A stretch of DNA of 64,000 bases from an uncultured Aquimonas sp. (lineage in GTDB: Bacteria; Pseudomonadota; Gammaproteobacteria; Xanthomonadales; Xanthomonadaceae): NCBI RefSeq assembly GCF_937888285.1, contig NZ_CALART010000030.1:80103-144102 (forward strand), in the 5' to 3' direction. Below the pieces are notes generated by a model. It did no database searches and was not told where the DNA came from. It was given only the letters and a program-made list of their open reading frames with translations. Both the position numbers and the translations under genes were made by a program. The first letter of the stretch is position 1; the number at the start of each line of letters is the position of its first letter. Positions 33,199-43,739 of this stretch are shown piece by piece.

Positions 33199-34131
33199 TC
33201 AGACCAGCTTGATCTCGCGCAGCCGCTCCATCAGGTAGTCGTGCGAGCTGATCGGCTCGGGGTAGCGGTTCGGGTTTTCCGCCGAAATGCACTGCGGCAG
33301 GGTCTCAATCAGGAAGTCAGGATTCGGGTGCAGGAAGAAGGGCGTGGAGTAGCGCGGCTTGCGCGCGGCCTCGCCCGGCGGGTTGGTGACCCGGTGGGTG
33401 GTCGAGGGATACACATGGTTGGTCAGGCGCTGCAGCATGTCGCCGATGTTGACCACGATGGTGTCCTCGTCGGCGGTGAACGGCACCCACTCGCCCTTGC
33501 GCGACAGCACTTCCAGGCCGGCCGCGGATGCGCCGACCAGCAGGGTGATCAGGTTGATGTCCTCGTGCGCGCCGGCGCGCACGTTGGGAATGTCGTCGGC
33601 GGTGATCGGCGGGTAGTGGATCGGCCGCAGGATCGAATTGCCGAAGTTCGTCTTGTCGGCAAACCAGTCGGCCGGCAGGTCGATGTGCAGGGCCAGCGCC
33701 GACAGCACGCGCGAGCCCAGCTGGTCGAGCGTGGTGTAGAGACCGTAGGCCACCTCCTTGAAGTCGGCGACTTCGCTGGGCCAGAGGTTGGCCGGCATCA
33801 CGTCCGCGTACTTCGAGTCGCGCGGGATCTCGCGGCCGACGTGCCAGAACTCCTTCAGATCGAAGTGTTTGGCGCCTTTGGCGGTCTCGATGCCGAACGG
33901 GGTGTAGCCGCGGGCGCCGCCGCTGCCGGGCACGTGGTACTGCTTCTTGACCTCGTCCGGCAGCGCGAAGAAGCGCTGGAACACGTCGTAGGCGCGGTCG
34001 ATCTGCGCCTGCGGGATGCCGTGGCCGCGGATGCCGCAGAACCCCCACTCGCGATACGCCGCGCCAAGCTCGGCGACGAAGGCATCACGGTCGGTGTCGA
34101 AGCGACGGATATCTAGGGTGGGGATGGACAT
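33199..34131 (-). CDS. 2-oxoglutarate/Fe(II)-dependent dioxygenase, isopenicillin N synthase family
   Basis: The 310-residue protein has the N-terminal non-haem dioxygenase region (FCGIRGHGIP) and the 2OG-Fe(II) domain with the iron-binding triad in AHEDINLITLL (His, Asp) and PSTTHRVTNP (His). The 2-oxoglutarate arginine follows in RYSTPFFLHP. Length fits the isopenicillin-N-synthase-like family found widely in proteobacteria. The substrate is unknown. A weak AAGG is at nine bases. The gene stands alone, flanked by repeats on both sides. Confidence 0.93.
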   Translation of the reverse strand: MSIPTLDIRRFDTDRDAFVAELGAAYREWGFCGIRGHGIPQAQIDRAYDVFQRFFALPDEVKKQYHVPGSGGARGYTPFGIETAKGAKHFDLKEFWHVGREIPRDSKYADVMPANLWPSEVADFKEVAYGLYTTLDQLGSRVLSALALHIDLPADWFADKTNFGNSILRPIHYPPITADDIPNVRAGAHEDINLITLLVGASAAGLEVLSRKGEWVPFTADEDTIVVNIGDMLQRLTNHVYPSTTHRVTNPPGEAARKPRYSTPFFLHPNPDFLIETLPQCISAENPNRYPEPISSHDYLMERLREIKLV

Positions 34132-34190
34132 TTGGTTCGCCTTCGTTGTTGGCAGTGGCGGAGTTCAGGGTTCTGGGGTTTGGAGGCGAC

Positions 34191-34353
34191 GGGATTCGGG
34201 ATTGGGGATTCGGGATTCGTAGAGCGCGGTCGTCAGCGCGCGGCAGACGTTAAGCGCTCGCTCCGTTGACGGCTGAATACGGGGCGAGTCCAAGAGGCTC
34301 GCCCCAGTCGCAAGGCTCTAAAACGAATCCCGAATCTCCAATCCCGAATCCCG
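34191..34353. repeat. Inverted pair of GGGATTCGGGATT repeats around a GGGGCGAG hairpin
   Basis: A copy of the G/T-rich element at 34191-34220 is matched by its reverse complement at 34324-34353. Between them, a perfect eight-base hairpin GGGGCGAG / CTCGCCCC lies at 34281-34288 and 34298-34305. The whole unit fills most of the space between the dioxygenase start and the glmM stop, and could fold into a long stem with the small hairpin at the centre. Confidence 0.7.
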
Positions 34354-34370
34354 CCGCCGTTGAAGCCGCG

Positions 34371-35704
34371 CTAAAGCGCGGCTTCAACAGCGGAACGCAA
34401 GCGCTGCTGCACATCCAGCAGCAGCGCCTCGTCGTCCGCTTCGACGGTAATGCGGATCAGCGGTTCGGTGCCGGAGGCGCGCAAGACCAGCCGGCCCCTG
34501 CCCTCCAGCCGGGCTTCGGCCGCCTTGGCCTCGGCCTGCACCCCTGCCGACTCCAGCGGCTTGGCGCCCGGGGTGATGCGCACGTTCACGGTCTTCTGCG
34601 GGACCCAGCTCAGGCCCTCCTGCAGGGCCTTCAGCGACGTGCCGCTGCGGCGCAGCGCCTGCAGCACCTGCAGTGCGCTCACGATGCCGTCGCCGGTACT
34701 GGCCTTGTCCAGCACCAGCACATGGCCCGAGGCCTCGCCGCCGATCAGCCCGCCGTGGGCCTTCAGCTGCTCCAGCACGTAGCGGTCGCCGACCTTGGCG
34801 CGCACGAAGGGTATGCCGCGCTGCGCGAAGGCTCGCTCAAGGCCGTAGTTGCTCATCAGCGTGCCGACCACGGTGCCGGGGTTCTCGCCCTGGGCCAGGC
34901 GGTCGCAGGCGAGGATATAGAGCTGGGCATCGCCATCGACCAGCCCGCCCTCGGCATCGACGAACAGCACGCGGTCGCCGTCGCCGTCGAAGGCGATGCC
35001 GAGCGCGGCACCCGAGCCGCGCACCAGCGAACGCAGCGCATCCATGTGGGTGCTGCCGCAGTCCTGGTTGATGTTGAGCCCGTCGGGCGAGACGCCCATC
35101 GAGATCACGTCGGCGCCGAGCTCGCGGAACAGCTCGGGCGCGATCTGGTAGTTGGCGCCGTGCGCGCAGTCGAGCACGATCTTCATGCCGCGCAGGCTGA
35201 AGCCACGGTCGACCGTCGACTTGCAGAAGCTGCTGTAGCGCTGGGCGGCATCGCGGATGCGCACGGCCTTGCCCAGCTGCTCGGACTCGACGGTGCTGAA
35301 GGCGCGCTCCAGCTCGGCTTCGATGGCGTGCTCGACGGCGTCGGTCAGCTTCTCGCCGTCGGCGGAGAAGAACTTGATACCGTTGTCGTAGTGCGGATTG
35401 TGCGAGGCGCTGATGACGATGCCGGCGTCCGCACCCAGCTGGCGGGTCAGGAACGCCACGCCCGGTGTCGGCATCGGCCCCAACAGCATCACGTTGGCAC
35501 CGGCGGCGACAAGCCCGGCTTCCAGGGCCGACTCGAACATGTAGCCGCTGATGCGGGTGTCCTTGCCGATCACAACGCCGGCATGGCCCTCGCGGGCCAG
35601 CACGCGGCCCGCCGCCCAGCCGAGCTTCAGCACGAAATCGGCCGAGATCGGGCCTTCGCCGACGCGACCGCGGATGCCGTCGGTGCCGAACCAGCGCTTG
35701 CCGC

Positions 35705-35708
<4 letters not shown>
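34371..35708 (-). CDS. glmM: Phosphoglucosamine mutase
   Basis: The 445-residue enzyme converts glucosamine-6-phosphate to glucosamine-1-phosphate, a step to UDP-GlcNAc for peptidoglycan and LPS. The sequence shows WFGTDGIRG at the start, the phosphoserine loop AGIVISASHNPHYDNG, the magnesium loop AFDGDGDR, the sugar loop GGEASGH, and the phosphate-binding RASGTEPLIRI. The length matches GlmM exactly. Its ATG overlaps the accD stop by four bases (ATGA), so the two are translationally coupled. Downstream lies the inverted repeat unit, a likely transcript end. Both products supply envelope precursors. Confidence 0.97.
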
Positions 35709-36598
<890 letters not shown>

Positions 36599-36844
36599 GG
36601 GCGAGATACCCGCCTGCCTTTGGGAAAGGGGCAGGATTCTAACAGGCCACCCGGATGCCGCCCCAGCCGGCGCCCGCTGCGCACTCAGCGGGCCAGCGAT
36701 CGGGGAGCGTGGAGGCCAGCGGCAGTCGCGACGGTGTGCACCGGCGGCGGCCTCGGGTTCGCCGCAGCCACTGGCTCAGGCCCTCACCCGGCAGAGGCGC
36801 GGCTGGCCGGCGCTTCGACGTGCCGGCGTCTGCCTCGCACGGGC

Positions 36845-37420
36845 TCAGCGACCGTCGAACAGGCTCACAAACAGCTCGGGGTCGGCGGGCCCGCGGTGGC
36901 TGACAAAGCGGAACGGCGCCAGCGGGCCCGCAAGCGACCACCACAGCGAGAGGTTGGCGTCTTCGTGGAAACCGGCCAGCAAGCGCTCACCGTCAGGCGC
37001 GGCGACATGGCGCGCATTGGGCTGGATCAGGCGATCCAGCAGCGCATCCGGCGTCAGCAGCTCGTGCAGGGCGGCCGGCATGCACGCGGCCACGCCCGCA
37101 AGCTCGCGCACCACGGCGGCGCCGTCGACGGGCGCGCGCAGCGGGCGCCAGACCATCAGCGGAAAATAGCGGCCGACACGGTCGACGCTGGGCATCAGGG
37201 CGCCCGCGCAGGCCTGTTCGCAGAGGCGCCCGGCGGGCACCACGCACTGCCAGACCGGGCTGACCAGGTAGGGCTGCAGCCAGTGCTCGGAGGACGCCTG
37301 CAGGGCCAGCATGCCGCCCGCCAGCCAGGCATCGACCCGACGCACGCCGTCGCCATCCGGGCCCCGGCTGACGAAGTCACCGAGGGCCGGCAGCTTGCCG
37401 AACAGACTGGTCTCCAGCAT
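36845..37420 (-). CDS. tagF: T6SS-associated protein TagF
   Basis: The 191-residue protein begins MLETSLFGKLPALGDFVSRG, the hallmark N-terminus of TagF, and keeps family features such as WLQPYLVSPVWQCVV, GVLMPSVDRVGRYFPL-like text and the LWWSLAG segment. TagF blocks T6SS assembly after translation by interfering with the FHA protein, independently of the kinase. The start is one base after the tssM stop, so it is coupled to tssM. It is the last gene of the leftward T6SS operon; no PP2C fusion is present (the phosphatase is a separate gene here). Confidence 0.93.
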   Translation of the reverse strand: MLETSLFGKLPALGDFVSRGPDGDGVRRVDAWLAGGMLALQASSEHWLQPYLVSPVWQCVVPAGRLCEQACAGALMPSVDRVGRYFPLMVWRPLRAPVDGAAVVRELAGVAACMPAALHELLTPDALLDRLIQPNARHVAAPDGERLLAGFHEDANLSLWWSLAGPLAPFRFVSHRGPADPELFVSLFDGR

Positions 37421-37421
37421 C

Positions 37422-40400
37422 TCAGGCACGCGAAGGACAGCGGAAGCGCACCAGCTCGCGCATCTGGAAGGGATTGCGCACGCTGTTGGCGATGATGTCG
37501 AGCTGGACCCGGCGTCCTTCGATGTCGAGCGTGGCGTTGAAGCGCTCTGGGCCCGAGCCCACCCGCAAGCCGGCGGCATCGAACATCCGGAACAGGGCCC
37601 AAGGCCCTGTCCAGGTCTGGGTGCGCTCACCGCTGGCGGCGCCGGCGGCGACCGCGCGGATGGTGCCCTGGCCCTGCCCCGGCCAGGTGACGCGGAAGGC
37701 GTTGTTGGGACCGTGGTCGTAGGTGAACTGCTGGCCGTCAAAGTCGAGGGTGAGCCGCTCGATGCTCGGGTCCATGGTCAAGACGCGCAGCTCGAAGGAC
37801 AGGTCCATGGTGCCGCCGCGCGGGAAGAACACCTCACGGATCGCCGCCGCATTCTGGAACGGCGCCATCGACACGGTGCTACCGCTGGCCTGGCGCAGCA
37901 GCCAGTTGGGGCCCGTGGTGTCGGTCTGCGCGGCAAGTCGGTTGCGGAACACACCGTCGAATCGGCCGCCCGGCGAGAACAGGGTCTGGAAGTCACCCAA
38001 GGTGACGTCCTTGATCGAGCTGCGGGTAAACGGGTAGCGATCGGCCAGGGCATTGCGGCAGAACTGCCCGACCTCGGCGTCGATCTCGGCCGCCAGCGAC
38101 TGCCGCACATTGCCTTCGGCGAACTGCTGGCTGCTGTCGGTGAGCCCTTCGACCATGCCGCGCACCATGTCGGGTAGATACGCCGCTTCGGCGCGAACCT
38201 TGGCCAGCATTTCGGTCGGCGGCACTGCCTGCGTGCGCGCCTGGATGGCCTGCTCGACCGATCCGAGGCCGGAGTAAAGTTCATTGAACATGTTGAGGAT
38301 CTGCTCGACTGGCGCGCTGGCAGAGCCGTCGCCAACCAGCTGATGCAGGTAGGCGAAGTGGTCATCGACCAGAACCTGCTCGATGTTCTGCTCCATCCGG
38401 TTCGGCGAGAGCAGGTCGACCGGGCCTGCGATGCGCTCAACCGAGGAGCGCTCGGCGTTGAGCCGGCGCTCGGCGCGCGCCATGAAGGAGTTGCTGTCGG
38501 TGGTCTCCTCGGTCTTCGAGAGGCGGGTCTCGCGTGCCACCGCCTCCAGCAGGCGACGCAGCGGCGAGTCGGCGCGCGCAGCCAACACGCGCGCGAACTC
38601 GCGGCTTTCCATGATGCTGCCGGGCTGCTTGATCCGCACGTCAGCGAGAAAGGCCGTCCACTTCTCGCGGTATTCGTTGAGGTAGAGCTCGCGCATCTGC
38701 CGCGGCAGCACGCCCTGCACCTGGTCGCGCAGCTGGCGCTCGGTGGTGTGTGCGGCCCGGCCCAGCACCCAGGCTTCCTCGTCCTGCATGCGCCCGATCA
38801 CCGAGCGCACTTGGGGCAGGAACACCTTGTGGTAGCCGTGATGGGTGAACAGGCCCGGCACGCCGGTGCGCAGGCCCTTGCCGCTGGCGCTTTCGAACAC
38901 CAGCGCGGCGCGGTCGCCGCCGAGGTCCGCCAGCGTGAAGTCACGCATCGGCTCCTCCAGCAGCTCGCGCCGCAGGCGACTGTAGCCGCGCTGCGCCAGC
39001 GAGAAGCCGCCCAGGCGGTCGCGCACGCGCTCGACCAGCGGCTCGTCCATGACCCGCGTCGGCAGCACCTGGCCCTCGTGCAGCAGCCGCTGCAGATGAT
39101 GCAGCAGCAGCTCGCGTTCGCTGGCCGGCATCGAGGCCGGCAGGCTGGTCTCGAAATCCTCACGGACAAAGGCCTCGACCTCGCGCGCCACGTAGTGCTC
39201 GGGCTGGTGCAGCATCAGGTACACGCGCAGCGCTTCGTAGCTGAACTCGAGGTTGTCCTCAGGCGCGCTCTCCAGCACCACATGCACGCGGTCAACGATC
39301 TGCGGCAGCAGCACCGCCTCCAGGCTGCGGCGGTAGGTCGATCGCGCCGCCGCATCCAGCTTGAAGCCCTGGAACAGCCCGAAGCGCAGCCGCAGCGGCG
39401 GCTCGGTGGCGGCGAAGTCGGGGCCGTCGGCCACGCCTTCGATCGCGCTCAGGATCGGCAGCATCACCTTGGTCGTGTAGTTGTTGCTGCGCCGCGCCTC
39501 GGCGAGGTGCTCGGCGATCACCTCGGTGCTCTCGTCGACGTAGCCGATATAGCCGAGGTTGCCGCGATAGCTGCCGAGCATGCCGATGCCGAACACCACC
39601 GCCGCCGTCAGCGCCGCGAGATGCCCGGCGGCACCCAACCAGCGCTCACGCCGTTCGGCGCGTCGATTACGCCCGGCCAGATGCGCTTCGGGCAGCACCA
39701 CCTTGTGCAACAGGTCGTACAGGAAGAAGCTGCGGCCGCTCTGGGCCTGGCTGGGCAGGGCCACGCGCGCATCGAAGCCGAGGCTGCGCTGCAGGCTGCC
39801 GAGCAGGCGATCGAAGCTGCTGCCGTCCTGGGTGCCACTGGTGAAGTAAATGCCGCGCAGCATGGCCGCCGGCCCGAAGCGTTTGCCGGCGAAGACTTCG
39901 CCCAGCACCTCGCGCAGGGGCGCGAGCAGACCGGCGAAATGCTGGGGCAGCGCATAGGCGCGGGCTCGCCGCGCCGGGTCGAGTTCATGCAGCAGCACCT
40001 CGGGCAGGCGCTCGAACAGGCGACGGTTCAGCGCTTCGAGTTCGCGCTGCAGCAGCACGTCGAGATCGTCACGTCCCGCCTCGGGTTGCGCCGGCAGCGG
40101 CAGGGTGGCGCCCCAGACCTGGGCGCGCTCCTCCTTGCTCAGGCGCTCGAAGAACTCGTTGAATCCGCCGAGCTGGTCGGCCTTGGTCACCAGCACGTAG
40201 ATCGGAAAGGCGATGCCGAGGTTGCCGGTGAGCTCCAGCAGGCGTGCACGCAGGCGCTCGGCGTGGCGGCGCCGCTCGGTTTCGTCCGCCGACAGCAGAT
40301 CCTGCACGGACAGAGTGAGGATGGCGCCGTTCAGCGGCTGGCGCGGGCGGAACCGCTTCAGCAGACCGAGAAAGCCCTCCCACTCGGCGCGATCGGCCTC

Positions 40401-41018
40401 GGCATTGCTCTCCTGGGTGGTGTAGCGGCCGGCGGTGTCCAGCAGCACCGCTTCTTCAGCGAACCACCAGTCGCAGCTGCGGGTGCCGCCGACGCCGCGC
40501 ACGCTTTCCTTGCCGAGCGTCTGCGCCAGCGGAAAGCGCAGTCCACTGTTGACCAGGGCCGTGGTCTTGCCCGAGCCGGGCGCGCCGATGAAGACGTACC
40601 AGGGCATCTGGTAGACATAGCGGCGGCCGAGCCGCGACCAGAAGCCCTCGCCTTCCCTGCCGCTGAAGCGGGTGTCGCGCATCTGCACGAGCGCACGCTG
40701 GAAGTCCGCGCGCAGCGCGTCCAGCGCCGGCTTGTTCGGGTCTTCCGGGCCTTCGGGCTGGCCGCGCAGGCCGAGCACGGCGTCGACCAGGCGCGCATTC
40801 ATGCGCTTCGCGCGCCAGACCCGGGCAATGATCCGCAGCAGGACCAGGCCGAACAGCAGGCCGATGATCCACAGGCGCACGCGCACCGGCTCCAGCGGCC
40901 GCCACTCGGCGAAGGCGAACAGCGGCCCGGCGAACCAGATCAACAGCGCCAGCAGGACCAGGCCGAGCGCAATGAACACGCGGCGGTGGAACAGCAGGCC
41001 GAACAGACGCGCGAGCAT
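37422..41018 (-). CDS. tssM: T6SS membrane complex protein TssM (IcmF)
   Basis: The 1198-residue inner-membrane protein has two N-terminal helices (about 13-34 and 46-64), then a cytoplasmic GTPase-like domain with Walker A GAPGSGKTT at 145-153 and LLDTAGRYT. A third helix lies near 455-475 (AALTAAVVFGIGMLG), and a large periplasmic region ends in the domain that contacts TssJ. Walker A is intact; in many systems it is dispensable. TssM forms the envelope-spanning channel with TssL and TssJ. Its ATG overlaps the tssL stop by one base (TGATG). Confidence 0.97.
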   Translation of the reverse strand: MLARLFGLLFHRRVFIALGLVLLALLIWFAGPLFAFAEWRPLEPVRVRLWIIGLLFGLVLLRIIARVWRAKRMNARLVDAVLGLRGQPEGPEDPNKPALDALRADFQRALVQMRDTRFSGREGEGFWSRLGRRYVYQMPWYVFIGAPGSGKTTALVNSGLRFPLAQTLGKESVRGVGGTRSCDWWFAEEAVLLDTAGRYTTQESNAEADRAEWEGFLGLLKRFRPRQPLNGAILTLSVQDLLSADETERRRHAERLRARLLELTGNLGIAFPIYVLVTKADQLGGFNEFFERLSKEERAQVWGATLPLPAQPEAGRDDLDVLLQRELEALNRRLFERLPEVLLHELDPARRARAYALPQHFAGLLAPLREVLGEVFAGKRFGPAAMLRGIYFTSGTQDGSSFDRLLGSLQRSLGFDARVALPSQAQSGRSFFLYDLLHKVVLPEAHLAGRNRRAERRERWLGAAGHLAALTAAVVFGIGMLGSYRGNLGYIGYVDESTEVIAEHLAEARRSNNYTTKVMLPILSAIEGVADGPDFAATEPPLRLRFGLFQGFKLDAAARSTYRRSLEAVLLPQIVDRVHVVLESAPEDNLEFSYEALRVYLMLHQPEHYVAREVEAFVREDFETSLPASMPASERELLLHHLQRLLHEGQVLPTRVMDEPLVERVRDRLGGFSLAQRGYSRLRRELLEEPMRDFTLADLGGDRAALVFESASGKGLRTGVPGLFTHHGYHKVFLPQVRSVIGRMQDEEAWVLGRAAHTTERQLRDQVQGVLPRQMRELYLNEYREKWTAFLADVRIKQPGSIMESREFARVLAARADSPLRRLLEAVARETRLSKTEETTDSNSFMARAERRLNAERSSVERIAGPVDLLSPNRMEQNIEQVLVDDHFAYLHQLVGDGSASAPVEQILNMFNELYSGLGSVEQAIQARTQAVPPTEMLAKVRAEAAYLPDMVRGMVEGLTDSSQQFAEGNVRQSLAAEIDAEVGQFCRNALADRYPFTRSSIKDVTLGDFQTLFSPGGRFDGVFRNRLAAQTDTTGPNWLLRQASGSTVSMAPFQNAAAIREVFFPRGGTMDLSFELRVLTMDPSIERLTLDFDGQQFTYDHGPNNAFRVTWPGQGQGTIRAVAAGAASGERTQTWTGPWALFRMFDAAGLRVGSGPERFNATLDIEGRRVQLDIIANSVRNPFQMRELVRFRCPSRA

Positions 41019-42316
41019 CAGCGCACCTCCCGCACGAGCTGGGCCGGCGTGGCGAACACCGTGATCTCGACGCGACGGTTCTGGGCGCGGCCTTCGGCGC
41101 TGGCATTGTCGGCGACCGGACGCGCTTCGCCGCGGCCCTCGTACTCGATCTGGAACTCGCCGCCCAGGGTTCGTCCGAGCACAAGGGCGACAGAGCGCGC
41201 GCGCTCCACCGAGAGTTCCCAGTTGGACGGGAAGCGCAGGCTGCGGATGGGAATGTTGTCGGTATGCCCCTCGACCAGTACGCGCGGACGCACCGGCAGC
41301 TCACCGATGGCTTCGGCCACGCGCAGGATGATGCGCTCGTACTGCGGCCGCGGCGCCGTGCTGCCCGATTCGAACAGCCCGCTGCCATGCAGGATCACGG
41401 TGCTGGCTTCGGCCGACTCGCGCACGCTGACCAGGCCCTGGTTGATTTCTTCCTGCAGGAAGCGCGAGAACACCACCGGCGGCGGCGCCTCGCGCGGCAC
41501 CACCGGCGCGGCCGGCACTTCGAGTTGGGTGATGGCGACGAAGCGCGGGGTCGAGCGCTCGCCCAGCAGGATCGACAGCGCGATGTAAAGCGCCACCAGC
41601 AGGGCAAGCGCCAGCGTCGCGCTGGCCCAGACCGGGATCATCCGCCAGGCCCGCGGCCGCTCGGCCGGCACGCCCTCCCAGCGCGGCGACAGCGGCGCGG
41701 GCGCCTGCCCGCGCTGGCTGGTGATGATCTCCAGCAGGCGGCGGCGCAGGGTTTCCAGCTGCACCTGGCCGTTGGAAATGATGCGATAGCGGCCCTCGAA
41801 GCCGAGGCAGATGCAGTAGTACATGAGCTCCAGCAGATCGATGTGCTGCGACGGCGCCTGCGCCAGCTTGGCCAAGAGCTGGAAGAACTTCTCGCCGCCC
41901 CAGGTTTCGTTGTGGAAGGTGACGAGCAGGCTGTTGCGCGACCACGCGCCATTGCCGCCCCAGGGTGTCTGCGCCGCGGTCTCGTCGAGCACGGTGCACA
42001 GGCAGTAGCGCGCGGCCAGCACGTGCTCGTTGCTGACGCCAAGCCCCTTGGCGGTCGCCTCGAAGCGGCGGACCTCGTCGACCAGATAGGCGCGCAGCCG
42101 ATCAGGCTCGGCGTTGTGCACGAGGGTGCGGATCTGGAACACGAGGTTGAGCAGCGGATTGGCCGCCGCCAGCAGCGGCGTGCCGCCGGCGCGCACGTCG
42201 AAGCGCGCCGGCAGGTCCGGCGCCGTCAGGGGCTCGCCGGGCGCCGCGGCGCCTCCGGGGCTGGGCATCACGAAGGTGCGGTTGTTGGGCTGCTGCCCGA
42301 TCACGGCGGCGGTCAT
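41018..42316 (-). CDS. tssL: T6SS membrane protein TssL with OmpA-type peptidoglycan-binding domain
   Basis: The 432-residue protein has an N-terminal DotU/IcmH cytoplasmic domain (NPLLNLVFQIRTL, ARYCLCTVLDETAAQTPWG, FFQLLAKLAQ, YYCICLGFEGRY), a single membrane helix near 226-250 and a C-terminal OmpA-like domain (LVEGHTDNIPI ... ELSVERARSVA ... NRRVEITVF) that binds peptidoglycan. This is an 'evolved' TssL that anchors itself to the wall, so no separate TagL is needed. It begins 82 bases after tssK and overlaps tssM by one base. Confidence 0.97.
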   Translation of the reverse strand: MTAAVIGQQPNNRTFVMPSPGGAAAPGEPLTAPDLPARFDVRAGGTPLLAAANPLLNLVFQIRTLVHNAEPDRLRAYLVDEVRRFEATAKGLGVSNEHVLAARYCLCTVLDETAAQTPWGGNGAWSRNSLLVTFHNETWGGEKFFQLLAKLAQAPSQHIDLLELMYYCICLGFEGRYRIISNGQVQLETLRRRLLEIITSQRGQAPAPLSPRWEGVPAERPRAWRMIPVWASATLALALLVALYIALSILLGERSTPRFVAITQLEVPAAPVVPREAPPPVVFSRFLQEEINQGLVSVRESAEASTVILHGSGLFESGSTAPRPQYERIILRVAEAIGELPVRPRVLVEGHTDNIPIRSLRFPSNWELSVERARSVALVLGRTLGGEFQIEYEGRGEARPVADNASAEGRAQNRRVEITVFATPAQLVREVR

Positions 42317-42398
42317 GGGTACGCGCGTCCTCCGGCGCGCTCCGATCGATGCCGGCGCGCCGCGGTTTCAGGAAGTGGAGTGGTGACGGGCGAGGCAC

Positions 42399-43739
42399 TC
42401 ATGTGCGGCGGATCGCCCAGCACTGCAGTTCGAGATCGGGGAATTCACCCGCCACGTGCAGGGCCAGCGAACCGTTGCCCTGCAGCTGCTTCCACAGGTC
42501 GACGCTGGTGTCCATCTCGAAGTAGTGGAAGCCCGCGTGATACGGAATCTGCCGCGGCGCCACCGGCAGCAGGCGCAGGCCGACGCCCGGCAGCTGCAGG
42601 TTGACGAGGTCGCGGATGCGCTCGGCCGGGCCGATCTTGACCTGGGTCGGGAAATGCGCGCGCAGCACCTCGGGCGGCGCCGCGGCGTGCACCGCCAGCA
42701 CGAACTGGGCGGACTTCAGCAGCTCGCGATCGTTGACCTGACCGATCCGCACCCCATAGTTGCGCAGCTGCAGATCGATCTGGATGGCGTTCTGCTCCAG
42801 CACCGAGGACAGCGCCCGGCGCAGATGGACCAGTAGCGGGAACAGCGACTCGCGCAGCGCGTCATGCCGATATGGCGGCCAGTCCGCCGGCGGTCGCCGC
42901 CCGGCCTCGACAAAGGTGCAGAGCTCGCCGGCCAGCGCGACCAGCTCGGAGTACAGGCGCTCGGGCGGCAGGCCCGGGCTGCTTTCCAGATGGCGGAAAC
43001 TGGACTCCGCCCGATTCAGCAGCTGCAGCAGCAGGAACTCGCCGACCTCCGAGATGCCGCCGCGGCCCGGCTGCTGCAGGCGCCCGGCCAGCGCGTCGGC
43101 GCGCTGCTCGACCAGGCCTTCGACCTCGCGCAGGAAGCCCATCACCTGGCTGTGCGCGTCGATCCGCAGCACCGGCGGGATGTAGTCGCGATCGAGCACC
43201 AGCAAGCGATCGCTGCGGCACTCCACCACGCGCGCCACACCGAGACCGAGCCAGCCCTCGTCCAGCCCACGCCCGTCGACCAGCCGCAGGCGCGGCTCGG
43301 CCAGCTGGACCTCGGCGGGCTCGCCGGCGAAGCTGTTCTCATCGCGCAGCAGCGCATCGCGCACCCGGAAGCGCGCCAGCGAGGCCGGGTTCTCGTCGAA
43401 CAGCACGGTCTCCGCGCCCTCGCGCGACAGCGGCAGGGCGAGATGGATCAGCTGGCCGACCGCGCCCTCCTCGAAGCTGATCGCAGGCGGCAGCTCGGCG
43501 TGCTGGGGCAGCGAGAACGGCGTGCCATCGGGCAGCACGCCCTCGGCCGCACGCAGCGCGAGCTTGCCGACGGCGAGCGCCGCCTCGTCGATCTCAAGCC
43601 GCCTGAAGCCCCAGTAGTGCGGCTCGCCCGAGAGCGCACGCTGGTGCGCGAAGAACTCCTGGTAGCGCGTGTGCTGCTGGAAGTGCTGCGGCCGAAGGAA
43701 CATGCCCTCGGCCCAGGCGACCCGCTGGCGGTCCGACAT
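42399..43739 (-). CDS. tssK: T6SS baseplate protein TssK
   Basis: The 446-residue protein has the family N-terminus (RVAWAEGMFLRPQHFQQHTRYQE) and typical later segments (EVGEFLLLQLLNRAESSFRHLE, AERIRDLVNLQLPGVGL). TssK forms trimers that link the TssFGE baseplate wedge to TssM/TssL. It overlaps the tssJ stop by one base (TGATG), as tssL/tssM do, implying tight stoichiometric coupling. Confidence 0.97.
   Translation of the reverse strand: MSDRQRVAWAEGMFLRPQHFQQHTRYQEFFAHQRALSGEPHYWGFRRLEIDEAALAVGKLALRAAEGVLPDGTPFSLPQHAELPPAISFEEGAVGQLIHLALPLSREGAETVLFDENPASLARFRVRDALLRDENSFAGEPAEVQLAEPRLRLVDGRGLDEGWLGLGVARVVECRSDRLLVLDRDYIPPVLRIDAHSQVMGFLREVEGLVEQRADALAGRLQQPGRGGISEVGEFLLLQLLNRAESSFRHLESSPGLPPERLYSELVALAGELCTFVEAGRRPPADWPPYRHDALRESLFPLLVHLRRALSSVLEQNAIQIDLQLRNYGVRIGQVNDRELLKSAQFVLAVHAAAPPEVLRAHFPTQVKIGPAERIRDLVNLQLPGVGLRLLPVAPRQIPYHAGFHYFEMDTSVDLWKQLQGNGSLALHVAGEFPDLELQCWAIRRT

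Noticed and set aside
38343..41588. Long open frame of about 1,081 codons on the plus strand, opposite tssM and tssL
   Set aside because: It mirrors the codon-position GC pattern of tssM and tssL; its protein is low-complexity (Gln/His/Arg/Ala-rich) with no domain, and the minus-strand proteins are unmistakable.
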